Assembly (NCBI RefSeq): GCF_902459505.1
Contig: NC_047085.1
Coordinates: 351,019,836 to 351,083,835, forward strand
From: Geotrypetes seraphini
Taxonomy: Eukaryota > Chordata > Amphibia > Gymnophiona > Dermophiidae
DNA length: 64,000 nt
Direction of reading: 5' to 3'
In this document: positions 1 to 11,571 of the stretch, piece after piece
How positions within the stretch are numbered: position 1 is the first letter of the stretch
How the letters are laid out: each line of letters starts with the position of its first letter
Made by a program: the position numbers and the translations under genes
Notes under the pieces: model-generated
Databases searched by the model: none
What the model was told of the DNA's origin: nothing
What the model saw: the letters and a program-made list of their open reading frames with translations, nothing else

Positions 1-596
1 GGTTTGTTTCAGTAGATGTTCAGATATATATTTGTTAAAAGCTCAATCAATTTTACATAAAAAAAGAGGGCCGATTCTGTAAACTCCAGAATCTACATAC
101 AGTATATGTTGGATTGCTTGCGCTTTTAACTTAAATACACTTGCTGAAATGACCCTTGACGCAGCCAGATTACTGAAGCACAGCCTATATTGGGTCTTTC
201 AATAGATTTGCTCCTCTGTACCAGTTCTTGAGGTCCTTCCTTTTCCTATGCAAGTTAGATGCACCATTATAAAATAGCACTTACTGTAAATACTAGAATA
301 TAAACTGAGGTAACATTTTCTCCCAAAAAGGAGGAGGAAAAAAAGGTTGACTCAAATATAAACTGAGATTAGAAATTTGGGTATGTGAGTGTCGTAAGTA
401 ATGCCATAAGTAATCACCATTTTTTCAGTTGGGGCTGTTTCGAGTCCAAAAAGCTGAAGGAGAGCCGACAAATATCTTCCTACTTGGGGCCGTGACACCT
501 ACTAAAGTTTCTGAACTTCTACCTCCACCAGGGCACCTGGCCTCAGTCACACATGCAGAAAACACCTAAGTCCTTCTCTACCTCTAAACACGCCTG
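1..596. other. AT-rich intergenic sequence, no gene seen
   Basis: I see no exon, RNA gene or recognisable transposon here. If the IGFBP1 assignment at 15.9 kb is right, this may be deep in its first intron. Confidence 0.4.
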
Positions 597-810
597 CTTT
601 GGAGTTTGGTGCTATTAGGTACCTATCTCATGTAGAATCCTGCCTAGGACGACAGGCGCCTATCACCCAATTAATTTGTATTTTGTTTTCCAATTATGAG
701 CTTATTAAAACTCATAATTGAAGCTAATATACTAATTAAGTTAGGTGCCTAACTTAAGCACCTATTTATTTAGGTGTCTATTTGGCACCTTTTATAGAAT
801 TTCCCTCAGA
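597..810. mobile_element. MITE of the GCGCCTA family (copy 1)
   Basis: The stretch has alternating-strand copies of the word TAGGCGCCTA, an AATTAATT core and a GAATCCTGCCTAG-like arm. The same layout recurs near 28.5 kb, 50.7 kb and 58.2 kb. I see no coding capacity, and the ends are not exact. It is called a non-autonomous DNA element because of its inverted motifs and repeated occurrence; the superfamily is unknown. Confidence 0.5.
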
Positions 811-1759
811 CTGTCCCCGCATGGTACGTCCCAGGATGCATTACACAGGGTCAGGTGCCACCATTTTCAAAGATGGGGCAGAAGCATCACTCCTGCTTTT
901 GAAGGTATTAAGGGGGGTGGGAAGGGGGGGTCTGAGGCCGCCACTAGACAGCAGGAATATGTGTTTGTGGGGCAGGGGGTATGTGAGATTAGAGGACTGG
1001 GGGCATTTAACATGGGGAGGCTGATCATGGGACTTTTTAGGAAGAAGGTGAAAGTGACCCTGCACATAGCAGTTTTTGGTTTGTTTGGTTTAAAAAAAAA
1101 AATAAAAAATCTCCCTTTCTTTCAGTGTGTGAAATAATCACCATTCACACACTGACAGGAAGGGGAACATTTTAGAAACAAGCTGCTGATTACCGCCACA
1201 GTGTGTACTGTTTGTCTCACAGCACACACTTTTTAACATAATGCTAAATTTGCATCCTCATTGATCACTGCATCTCAGTGCTATATTTGTGTGGAAAACC
1301 TGTCTAAGCTGTGCAGTCAGCATCTCTAACATGCAACTTTTTGCACTGACTGAAAAATTAGGACAGCAATTTTTCTGTTCAAAGTTTATCCTGTTTTCAG
1401 ATAGCAGTTCAATATAGCTGCTAATGGATAACTTTTTTGTTGCTATCCACACATTACGCCTGCACCAATCTGGCCCTATTCAGACAGTGACGAGGTGGCT
1501 CTAATCATTTTTCAGTGGTACTATCCAAAAAGGTGGCAACAAAAATTAACAGAGGCCCCAATCAGTGGTATGTATCTGGACACCAGGTGCCGCTATCCAG
1601 AAAACTGCATCTGAATAAACAGGGCCTTATTTTTCAATATGATAGAGATTTACATGTGTTAACATGAACAGAGACATTTTAGGAGGCTCCTTCCCAGAGG
1701 CTTCAAGGGAGCTTCCAGTTAGGCGATAGGCTCAAAATGCGATCAACTGTCTCGTTATT
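811..1759. other. No gene seen; probable decayed repeat
   Basis: A G-rich tract (about 900-960) and a region with short inverted motifs around 1470-1630 suggest old DNA-transposon material. The open frames here lack any known domain, and I treat them as chance. Confidence 0.35.
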
Positions 1760-2019
1760 ACTGACTCTCAACACACGGTATGCATACCTCAGGCGGTACG
1801 CTTATGAGTGGTAGGGGGTAAACAGCACCTTCTTCTCTTGCCCTCCTGCCGCTGCCGGTACTGTTGCATCCTCCCTCCCTTCTGCCAATGCGGCTGTCAA
1901 ATTGGCTCCTATACCCCTCCTGGACTAGAAGCTTCAGCAGCGTCTCTTCGTTCCTGCCCTCCAACTGCATGCACCCCTTCACAAAGCTGTGTGTAGGCTC
2001 CCAGCACCGATGCCAAACT

Positions 2020-2067
2020 GGAAGCCTTCCCTTCGACGTCAGAGCTGACATCAGAGGGAAGGCTTCC
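2020..2067. repeat. Near-perfect 48-bp palindrome
   Basis: The arm GGAAGCCTTCCCTTCGACGT is followed directly by its near-complement. The arms differ by a few bases and there is almost no spacer. It lies inside the probable hAT-derived element and would form a cruciform or hairpin. Confidence 0.75.
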
Positions 2068-2159
2068 GGGTCAGCCATGTGCAGGAGCTGCTGCCTGCGG
2101 CCCTACGAAGAAGCAAGTGCGGCTGAAGGCATGAAGGAGGAGGCCCATCTGGACAGCCC

Positions 2160-2760
2160 TGAATGGAATGAGCAAGCACGTGAGGATAAGTAAGAGAGAA
2201 TGGGGACATGAACGTGGGACAAAGGAAGGAAGGAGGGAGGTGGAAGGAGCACGTTGGGACATGGGAGGGGCACAAACTTGGGACAAAAGCTGGAAGGAAA
2301 GAGGGAGGGGGCATGAACTCGGGACACAGAAGGGAGGGAGGGAAGGAGCACGTAAGGGAGGGGGCATAAACTTAGGACATAGGAGGGAGGGAAAAGAGAT
2401 GCAGAGGTGGGTAGGGAAAAGAAAGGGAAAGAGATGGTGTACATGGGGAAAGGAAGAAGAGGAGAATTTTGGGGTGTGAGGTAGAGATGCATGGGGAAGA
2501 GAAGGATGAGGTGGGAGAGATGCACCCTGGATCCCTCCCTTTCCTCATTCCTGTGGAGGAGGGAGAGAGAGAGAGATGGGTGTGAGGTAGAGATGCATGG
2601 GGAAGAGAAGGATAAGGTGGGAGAGATGCACCCTGGATCCCTCCCTTTCCTCATTCCCGTGGAGGGAGGGAGAGAGAGAGAATATATATGGGGGTGGAGG
2701 AGACAGGAAGAAATGCTGTGCAGGACTGGGGAGGGGAAAAAGAAGGAAAATTATCCAGGA
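2160..2760. repeat. Purine-rich tandem DNA with a 107-bp duplication
   Basis: The plus strand is almost all A and G, with degenerate units built on GGGACA and GGAGGGAGG. At 2474-2687 a 107-bp unit (starting TGTGAGGTAGAGATGCATGG) occurs twice head to tail with few differences. The open frames on both strands follow from low complexity and are not genes. Confidence 0.75.
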
Positions 2761-3493
2761 TAGAAGGGAGTGAGGATGCTGTACAATGGGAGGGAGGAAA
2801 GAAAGAAATGCTGGACCATGGTAGGAGGAACCAATGGACAGCAACCGCTTGAAGTCGAAGAAGAATTTGCAGAAGACAGGAAAGCAGAAAGAGAAACTGG
2901 AACCAACTTGATAGAAAAATAAATCTCCAGATAACAAAGGTAAAAAAAAGGAATTTATTGACTTGAAATATGTTAGCTTTGGGAAATGAATATAGCAGAT
3001 GCCTTTGTATTGTGTTCAACAGAAAAGGAAATGCATTTCTGGTTTTATTTCTCCAGTGTTGAATTACTTGCTGACCCTTGCTGTGGCTGGGGGAAATCCC
3101 CAAGCACCGCCAACTGAGGACCTCCTCTAAACGCTACCAGAACTTCCCTCTACCAAGTGTTATCAGTCGCTGGCAGCATCCCTGAGCCACTGAGATGCCA
3201 ACATCTGTGACTCAGGGATGCTGCTGCTGCTTGCCAAGCTTGGCAAAAGGGACTCCTGGGCCACCTTCAGAAGAAGTCATCAGCTGACATAGCTTGAGGG
3301 TCCTCATCAGCTAGAATATTTATGTATTGTTAATAAGATTATATCGTGTGTATATAAAAAATGAATAGGCAAAATTGCATTACTATTATTATGTGGCAGG
3401 GTCTGAGATGGAGCTGGAGCAGGGTTCTTGGTTGATATTTCTTAGACTTAGGGGATACTTGGCATGAAGAAGTTGAGAAACACTACTCTAGAT

Positions 3494-3682
3494 CAGAGGC
3501 TCTCAACCCAGTTCTTGGAACACACCCAGCCAATCAGGATTTCAGGGTGCCAACAATGAATATGCATAAGATAGATTTACATACAACAAAGTAATACAAA
3601 TACATTTATCTCATGTATATTCATTGTATATATTGTGAAAACGTAGCTAGGCATGTCCTAAGGATGGGGCAGAGAACCCCTG
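3494..3682. mobile_element. Palindromic hAT MITE, copy A
   Basis: The ends are inverted (CAGAGGCTCTCAACCC and its counterpart near GAGAACCCCTG). The inner arms carry the family words ATGAATATGCAT and ATATTCATTGT. It is flanked by CTCTAGAT at 3486-3493 and 3683-3690, a perfect 8-bp target duplication typical of hAT elements. Copy B begins right after the second flank. Confidence 0.8.
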
Positions 3683-3690
3683 CTCTAGAT

Positions 3691-3853
3691 CAGTTTTCTC
3701 CAAGTCAGTCCTGGAATAACCCTTGTCAGACAGGTTTTCAGGATATATAAAAAGGAGGCAATGTATGTAAATCAACATCATGCATATTCATTGTGGATAT
3801 CCTGAAAACCTGACTGGCAAGAGGGTACTCCAGGACTGACTAGGGAAACACTG
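3691..3853. mobile_element. Palindromic hAT MITE, copy B
   Basis: The left end is CAGTTTTCTCCAAGTCAGTC and the right end is its inverse (GGGAAACACTG). The arms carry GGTTTTCAGGATAT and ATATCCTGAAAACC. The flanks are CTCTAGAT (3683-3690) and TTCTAGAT (3854-3861), an 8-bp duplication with one difference. It shares its left flank with copy A. Confidence 0.8.
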
Positions 3854-4104
3854 TTCTAGATAAAACAAGTTCATCAATTGAGTTGACCAGCTTAAGGAAA
3901 AGTAGGATGCTGAGCAACTTGATGTTAACAGTTTAAATCAAAGGGGATGAATGCTCAGGAGGACAGAAGGAAGACTCCAAAATCTGTGAAAATAAAGCAA
4001 AGGTTCTGTAAGAACCAGCTGTAGAGCTTGCATGAATGCCTCTGTTGTTGATAGCATCCTGTTAAGTTAATGTTGTTCCAGTAAAATAAAAAAAAAAAGT
4101 GATC

Positions 4105-6180
4105 ATCTTTCTAATGAAAGACTTCTGAGGAAATTAGAAAGTCATGGGATAAGGATAATGTTCTATTATGGATCAAGAGCAGGTTGAAAGACACAAAACA
4201 GAGTAGGTTTAAATGGTCAATATTCTCAGTGGAGAAGTCTAAATAGTGGGGTTCCCCAGAGTTCTGTGCTGGGAGCGCTGCTTTTCGACATATTCATTCC
4301 TTGATTATAGCTAAAATGGATTATTGTAATTCTCTTTCACTTAACATCTCACAAAAAGAAGACTGCAAATTATTCAAAATACAGTTATTAAGCTAATCCA
4401 CAACGCCAAGAAATTCGACCAAGTCACGCCTTTATTGATTGATTCCCATTGGCTTCCAATTAGCCATCGTATCACCTTCAAGGTGATACTATTAGTATTT
4501 AAAACATTAACCTTTAATGAACCCCAATTCATAACCAAAATGTTAATCCTCCATAATACCTCTCGACCTCTCCCTTAGCTATCCCTTCCTTGAAAATAGT
4601 AGGCACCAGAAGACACGATATGTTTTCCGTAATGGGTCCCCAATGGTGGAACTCATTGCCTCAATATATTAAAGATGAAAAAGACCTTACTTCTTTTAAA
4701 AAATCCTTAAAATCTTATCTTCTTAAAAGACACTTAACATTTAAATTTTAGACATGACATAACGTCTTCAGGTTTTAACTCTTTCCCCACCCTATTATTT
4801 TTCTCCTTCTTTGTTTATTCCCTCTAAGAAAAAATTTGTAACTTTTCCCTTCTTACCCCCCTGATTCACGTTTGTTTTATTTTTAAGAATTATGTTATTT
4901 CGTTAGTCTTTTTTGTAACCTACTTCTTTTTTTAGAACGTTGTATATCGCTTAATAAATCGAATAAGCGATTCATCAAATAATAATAAAAACTTGAAACT
5001 TAAACTTGAATGATATAGAGATGAGAATAACTAATGAGATAATTAAATTTTCTGATGACACAAAGTTGTTCAATCACAAGAGGATTGTGAAAAATTGCAA
5101 GAGGACCTTGTGAGACTGGCCATCAAAATGGCACACGATGTTTAATGTGAGCAAGTGCAAAGTGATGCATGTGGAAAAGAGGAACCCGAACTATAGCTGC
5201 ATGATGCAGGGTTCTATGTTAGGAACCATTACCCAAGAAAAGGACCTAGGTGTCACTGTTGAGGAAACGTTGAAACCCTCAACTCAATGTGTTGCGTTAG
5301 CTTAGTAAGCAAATAGAATGTTAGGAATTATCAGGAAAAGAATAGAAAACAAAGATGAAAATGTTATAATACCCTTGTATCTATGCCCTTGTATCGCTCT
5401 ATGGTATGGCTGCACCTCATATACTGTATGCAGTTTTGGTCGCTGTATCTCAAAAAAGATATAGTGGAATTAGAAAAGGTACAGAAAGGGCACCAAAAAT
5501 GATAAAAGGGATGGGATGACTTCCCTATAAGGAAAATAAAGTGGCTAGGTCTCTTCAGCTTGGAGAAGAGATGGCTCAGGGGGGGATAAGATAGAGGTCT
5601 ATAAAATTCTGAGTGGAGTGGAAAGGGTAGATGTGAATTGCTTGTTCACTCTTTCCAAAAATACGAGGACTAGGAGGCATGCGATGAAGCTACTAAGTAG
5701 TAGATTTAAAACAAACTGGAGAAAATATTTCATCACACAACGTGTAATTAAACTCTGGAATTCATTGCTGGAGAATGTGGTGAAATCAGTTAGTTAGCTT
5801 AGTGGGATTTAAAAAAGGTTTAGATAATTTCCTAAAAAAGAAGTCTATAGGCAATTATTGAGATGGCTTGGGGAAATTCACTGTTTATTCCTAGGATAAT
5901 CAGCATAAAATCTGTTTTACTACTTGGGATCTAGCTAGGTACTTGGGACCTGAGTTAGCCACTGTTGGAAACAATCAAGCCATTATGACGTCACTGATGA
6001 GGTTGACTCTTAGGTCTTGGTGGAATGAGGCATTATGACATCACAATCTCAGCTCTGGAATGTTGTTCCTCTTTGGGTTTCTGCCAGGTACTTGGGACCT
6101 GGGTTGGTCACAGGATACTGGGCTTGATGGACCTTGGCCTATCCCAGTATGGCAATTTTTATGTTCTAATGTTAGTTTTA
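4105..6180 (+). mobile_element. CR1 LINE, 3' part, split by an L2
   Basis: The plus strand carries decayed CR1 reverse-transcriptase sequence. Before 4303 it reads GVPQSSVLGALLF; after 5008 it resumes with the region before the FSDDTKLF box. The usual C-terminal CR1 blocks and the 3' end (TGGGCTTGATGGACC) follow. The frame is broken many times, so it is old. A partial repeat of the GGTACTTGGGACCTG segment (about 5938 and 6088) sits near the 3' end. An L2 copy at 4303-5008 interrupts it. Confidence 0.8.
4303..5008 (+). mobile_element. L2-type LINE 3' end nested in CR1
   Basis: Translation shows the C-terminal L2 signature (KKFDQVTPLLIDSHWLP, decayed). A T-rich 3' UTR follows, then a tail of AATAATAATAAA type. 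CR1 sequence flanks it on both sides in register, so this L2 arrived later than the CR1. No long target duplication is seen, as is usual for L2. Confidence 0.75.
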
Positions 6181-7541
6181 TGGTTCTATTAAAAAATGCA
6201 GGAAAAGGCAGCTTTCTGGTGTAAACAAGTTGATGGGGTCATTAATTACTGCCTTCTACTTTAAGTACTGACAGCTTTACAGACAAGACAGCAGGTCATT
6301 TTATGGAGAGTCAAATGATCTAGTCAGCTCACAAAGCAATAAACCCTTGAATGGATGGTCCATTAAAGGAGATCCTAGCTCCTAAGCATGAAGACTAATG
6401 TTAAGGTCTGCTTGTTGGCTGTAACCTAGTTGCGCAAATTAAACTGGTTCTTGGATCCAGTGGTTGCAAGAGTACTCATCGAGGATATCGTGGAAATCAG
6501 ACTTGCTTTTGAGAATCCTTGCATTAGGAGAGCCCATCCTTTCTGCTCTAAAACAGACTGCCAGCACATGTTTGTATTACAAAGCTGCCCCTCACCATTA
6601 GAAATACATGAAAAGTAATTTGATGACCTCACATGGACTGCTGCCTGCTATTCTACTACATTCGTGGAAGAAAAGCAGTTCTGTTTTCACTCAAGAGATC
6701 TCCTGTGGATAACTTAAAAGTCAAGCTGCAGATGTGAGGCTTCACAATTCTTACATTACCTATGGGCTGTGGATTAAAAAACAAATGTTGTAGATGTCAC
6801 ATAACTGACAAAACAGCTTCAAGTATCGGTGAACCTCAATGCAGAACTGTAGTTCTTGGGCTAGCAAGAACTAGAAGGCCGTAGCGCATTCCTTTGGAAG
6901 ATTGGCTTGGCCAATAAAAAGCATCTGCAGATAAAAGACAGATTGATAAACATGGTTGCCCTTTTCCCTCACAGGAGATAACATTACAGGAAGTGAGCTA
7001 CAGAGAGTCTTCTTTGAAGGCTTGACTCACTCATCCTTGACCACAGATCTAACGGTAAGTTATAAAACGAGTGCTCCTACTTTTCAAGTTTACTCTGCGC
7101 CGATAAGATTTGTTTGTGAAGGGAAACAGGACCAAAAGTCAAACAGAATAGTACAGTTAGCAAAGCTGCTGGTACGGAGTGAGCTAACTGGCTACTGGAA
7201 TTAAGAACCCCACAGGAAAGTGACCTCAGCCTCAGGCTTGGTTTTGTCTTAATATGATAAAAGAGAAATTGCTGTGAACAATTTGAGAGCTAATGAATAT
7301 ACTTCAGGGCTGTAAGCTCTATGCCACTTAAGCCTTATACTTCTAACAATAAGAACTTCCTCCTTTCCTTGCTACCTACTGGGAACACAAGAAAAGGGCC
7401 CATATTATGATGCCCCTTAGGCAATCAGAGAATTTGCAAGCAAAGGAGCCCAAAAGGATGGGAAAGACCCAAAAGCAAGAGCAAACCTTTTCCAGAGTGC
7501 TGCATCCAAGACAATGCTATTGCAATGTTCATATACCCACC
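6181..7541. other. No gene seen
   Basis: A few short open frames lie here (for example 6430-6618 and 6956-7204, plus). None shows a known domain or clear exon borders. I specifically looked for IGFBP1 exon 2-4 motifs on the minus strand and did not find them. Confidence 0.4.
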
Positions 7542-7792
7542 CCACCCCTTTTTTTACAAAACCGCGGAAGTGGTTTTTAGTGCAGGCCGGCGTGCCGAGT
7601 GCTCTGTGCTGCTCCCGATGCTCATAGGAACTCTGAGTGCTGGAAGCAGCATAGAGCATTCAGTGCGCTGTCCTTCGCTACAAACCGCTTTCACGGTTTT
7701 GTTAAATTGGGGTCTATGAGTGTCAGGAGCGGTGCAGAGCATTCAGCACACCAGCCTATGCTAAAAACTGCTTCCACGGTTTTGTAAAAGGT
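7542..7792. mobile_element. Palindromic MITE, TTTTACAAAACCGC type, compound copy
   Basis: It starts with a CCCCTTTTTTTACAAAACCG end and finishes with the inverse (CGGTTTTGTAAAAGG). An extra inner end near 7690 shows two overlapping copies or an internal duplication. Members of this family elsewhere have TTA target duplications (33.05, 49.8 and 50.5 kb). Confidence 0.6.
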
Positions 7793-7869
7793 GGAGGGAG
7801 GAGGAGGGTGTTAATGTGGCTCTCCAACAATAAAAGCCATGGTTTAAAAAATAAATCTTTGTACTGTCT

Positions 7870-8680
7870 CTCTGTAGTTATTTCCCAGTTTGCACACTAA
7901 AAATTTGGCAGCTAAAATTTAATGCTAAGAAATGCAAGATCATGCATTTGGGCTGCAAAAAACCGAGGGAACGGTACATATTAGGGAATGAAGAGCTTGT
8001 GTGCACGACAGAAGAGCAGGACTTGGGTGTGATTGTATGTGATGATCTTAAGGTGGCCAAACAGGTTGAAAAGGTGATGGCGAAATCTAGAAGGATGCTA
8101 GGTTGCAAAGGGAGAGGTATGGCTAGTAGGAAAAAGGAGGTATTGAAGCACCTGTATAAGACTTTGGTGAGACCTCATTTAGAATATTGTGCACAATTCT
8201 GGAGGCCGCACCTTCAAAAAGATATAAAAAAAGGATGGAGTCGGTCCAGAGGAAGGCTTCTAAAATGGTATGTAGTCTTCATCATAAGGCATATGGGGAC
8301 AGACTTAAAGATCTCAATCTGTATACTTTGGAGGAAAGGCGGGAGAGGGGAGATATGATAGAAATGTTTAAATACCTATGTAATGTAAATGCACATGAGT
8401 CGAATCTCTTTAATTTGAAAGGAAACTCTTCAATGAGAGGTGATAGGCTCCGGAGTAATCTAAGGAAATACCTTTTATAGAAAGGGTGGTAGATGCGTGG
8501 AACAGTCTTCCGGAAGAGGTGGTAGAGACAGAGATTGTATCTGAATTCAAAAGGGCCTGGAATAGGCATGTGGGATCTTTCGGAGAGAGAAAGAGATAAT
8601 GGTTACTGCAGATGGGCAGACTGGACGGGTCATTTGGCCTTTATCTGCCATCATGTTTCTATGTTTATTGTTTCTACAGT
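7870..8680 (+). mobile_element. CR1 LINE 3' fragment
   Basis: The plus frame reads KCKIMHLGCKK, LGVIVCDDLKVAKQVEKV and LVRPHLEYCAQFW, the C-terminal end of a CR1-clade reverse transcriptase. The tail region (TATCTGCCATCATGTTTCTATG) is a CR1 3' end. The frame breaks at least twice, as expected of a dead copy. The same subfamily recurs at 27.4 and 29.3-30.0 kb. Confidence 0.85.
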
Positions 8681-8689
8681 CTTACCCAC

Positions 8690-9153
8690 TGGCTTAATAC
8701 TAGACAAGATTACTCACATGGTTATAATGTCCCACCCCAAGGAGCTTACGCAATCTATGCAAAGTGACAGCGACCAATGGAGGGTGGAAACCAGACTGGG
8801 CTGCACAAGACTGCAGCGCTGTGCTCTAACCACTATGATCAATATGAACAATAGCTCTTTCGTACGCAGTGAGGTCAATTTTTAGGCTGATAAATTTGAG
8901 ACCTAGTTCTTAAACTGGCCTTATGCAAAAAAAACAGTTGAGCTCAAATTTTTGTTACTAGATTCAATAAAGTCTACAGTTTAGGAGTCTAAAAATCTGG
9001 TGGCAACAGAGGTGCATAAAGAGCTGTTACCTCTGTGGCTGGCGCTCAAAGCTGCGCTATGGTTTTGTAAAAGAAAAAAATAAGGGGGGGGGGGATAAAT
9101 TAGGCCTAATTTAAGATAATGGCAGGCCTAAATTTAAAATACTGTTAAATTTA
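8690..9153. other. No gene seen
   Basis: Unassigned sequence with an A-run and a G-run near 9070-9095. No exon or element was recognised. Confidence 0.35.
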
Positions 9154-9256
9154 GAGCCCCTTTTACAAAACCTCGGTAATGATGCTGCTGTAATAAATGC
9201 ACCAAAGCCCATAGGAATTGAATGGCTTCGATGCATTTCTTTGCAAAAGGGGGCCT
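9154..9256. mobile_element. Palindromic MITE, TTTTACAAA type
   Basis: A short foldback copy runs from GAGCCCCTTTTACAAAACC to GCAAAAGGGGGCC, with GATGCTGCTGTAATAAATGC inside. It is closely similar in layout to the copy at 50505-50629. Confidence 0.65.
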
Positions 9257-11079
9257 TGGAGAAGTATTTTAGAAAGAATGTACAAATTGGAATTGAGACG
9301 TCCAAATTGGGTTGTATCAAGTTCTACTAGTATTTTAGAAAAAGGATCTACCAATGAAAAGCCTGTTTTTAAGATCAGGGCTGGTTCAAGGAATTATCAT
9401 TTATTGAGCTTAATATACCACTTTAGTTGCCAAACAAATCAAAAGGGTTAACAATAAAAGCAATAGTAAAAGGATAAAAGTAAAACTTGTGGTGTCTGAG
9501 GTCAAAATTTGATTCAATGTCTTCTCTGATGTAGGAGGGATCCCCATTCCCTCTTGCTCTGATGATTAACTTCCTCAAAATGGTGCCACTGACCCCTAGT
9601 GGTAGTCTTATGACTAGAGGGTTCAAACTTCCATATAAACAAAAAGCCTTTATATGGCAGACTGAACGTCTAAGAGTAGTACCTTATATTAAACTGAATA
9701 TTGTAGTTTAATAAAAGGCCTCCCTAGCCCTCCATGTTTCTAAGTTTGGTTGAAAATAAGTGTTACTTTAGGTTATCTTAAAGTTACACACATAAAGGAC
9801 CATTTTTGATAGGACATTTATGTCCGACTGGATGTTTCCCCGCAAGATGTCCAAATATCAGACGGAAGAAATGGTCATCTTAAAACCAACGAGACATCTA
9901 ACCTTTTTTTTTTTTTTTTCAAAAATGGCCTAGCTAGACGTTTTGACCAGCTACGCGTCTATTTTTTTTGTCATTATCGATCCTTGCAATTGCTAAGGGT
10001 GCTGGGTTAAGAACACCCCTCTCTCTCTCTCTTGCTTCCTGCAACTCTTCATGATAGGAAGACCTTTACCCACTAATAGAACATTTTTTAAGAAAAAAAA
10101 AATTAATTGGTATGTTCGGTTTCTGGAGGCGACATGTATGGAACATGCTCCATCTTTGCTGCTAAAATCTTGATGGAATTGTTCAAGGTTGCATTTTGTT
10201 TGCTGACATATCAAACAGAAAACCACAGTGCACACACAGACAGATAAAATACTTTTGTGCATAATCAGATAGCAAGTGGATTGCATCACAACATCAAAAT
10301 ACCAGGATTTGTGCTTTTGGGATGAATATTATAATGAACTGGTAGCATGACGCATTTTATCTGGTTCGATTTACAGCTTGGGAAACGTAACGGAGGAGAA
10401 CAGTGGCTTACCGTTCATACAAGTGAACAAACAAGCTGATAGATCACGCAAGCAAAGTCTGTAAACAGTGAGTGGATCGATCAAAGCTGGGACCTGTGTT
10501 ACCTCTTGAGTTCATGGCACAACTGACACAAAAATAATAGATTTTGCAGTAATACATTTTGGGAGTCATTTTCAAACTGCTGCAATTTATCCGAAGACAA
10601 TTTCTGGACACTGGCATTGCTTTAACTGAAAATATATTTTGCATTCCTATTAACCTTTAACTCCCCCAGGAATTAATGGAATTACAACTATATACAGAGC
10701 CCTGTAAACACTTATGTGGATAATGGGACGGCCAACTTTCAAACAGCCCTTTTATGTGGATACATTTTTATTCAGGCAATTAAATGGCTTCTGAAAATGG
10801 CTGAGAAAACTGGAATTCTAATGGATTGGCTTTATTGTGTATCCCCAAAATATAACACTTCCAAGGATTTTGAAAACTGGTCTCCCCAGTTGTTAGTACT
10901 CAGCACAAAGGAGGCACAAGGTAGCAAATGCCTTACATGCACAAGAAATCAGTCCATTGGAATCCCAGAAAACATTGTTATTTTTTTTAACAATTTACTA
11001 AGGGTACTTAGCTACTTTCTCTGTAGTGCTCCAAAGAACATGCTAGTGGGCACATTCTAAATCCCATTAAAAGTAAGAA
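9257..11079. other. No gene seen; simple repeats and unassigned DNA
   Basis: This holds a T-run near 9905-9919, a short CT repeat near 10019-10031, and a possible foldback element at about 9790-9970 (CATTTTTGATAGGACAT against inverse-like words). Open frames at 10444-10644 (minus) and 10716-11060 (plus) have no recognisable domain. Confidence 0.35.
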
Positions 11080-11490
11080 TAAATATGTCCTGTAAAGATC
11101 ACTTGTAATTCTACAATTTGGAATTCGTTACCATTACATTTAAGGTCTGAGAAAAATCTAGATAAATTCAAGGGAAACCTTAAAAGCTTCCTATTTAAAG
11201 ATGCATATGAATGCTAAATGATCTCTGGGTCCACCCTTGCCAAATTCTGTATTAATCATATTCAACATTGACATGATTTTTTCCAGTTCCCTCTTGTTTT
11301 TATCCTTAATTGTACTCTTTTCTTTTTAAAATTGTATTTCTCCCTACTATCCTATTGTTTTAATGTAAATTATGTCTTGTCACTGAGTATGTTAATTGCT
11401 CCCCATTTTAATTTTTTTTTTTTTTTAATTTCCAAACGCTTAGAAGTTATGATTAGTGTTTCATCAAATTTTAATAAACTTGAAAGCATC
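11080..11490 (+). mobile_element. L2-like LINE 3' end
   Basis: A decayed terminal coding segment reads WNSLPLHLRSEKN. It is followed by an AT-rich UTR and a 3' end (AATTTTAATAAACTTGAAA) like that of the L2 at 4.3-5.0 kb. Confidence 0.55.
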
Positions 11491-11571
11491 CTATGATGCT
11501 AGGAAAACGTAACAACCCAAGCTTGCTAATGAATAGACAAATCTGTACTCAAAACACTTCCATCATTTCTA

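Larger units (their letters stand above)
1760..3485. mobile_element. Probable non-autonomous hAT-like element
   Basis: The left edge (CTCTCAACACACGGTATGC) and the inverse of the right edge (TTTCTCAACTTCTTCATGCC) are similar, as expected of terminal inverted repeats. The inside holds a palindrome at 2020-2067 and purine-rich tandem DNA. No transposase is visible. A clear 8-bp target duplication was not found, so the borders are approximate. Confidence 0.35.

Noticed and set aside
2103-3103. Long minus-strand frames rich in Ser, Pro, Leu and Phe
   Set aside because: They are the complement of purine-rich tandem DNA and overlap in several frames.
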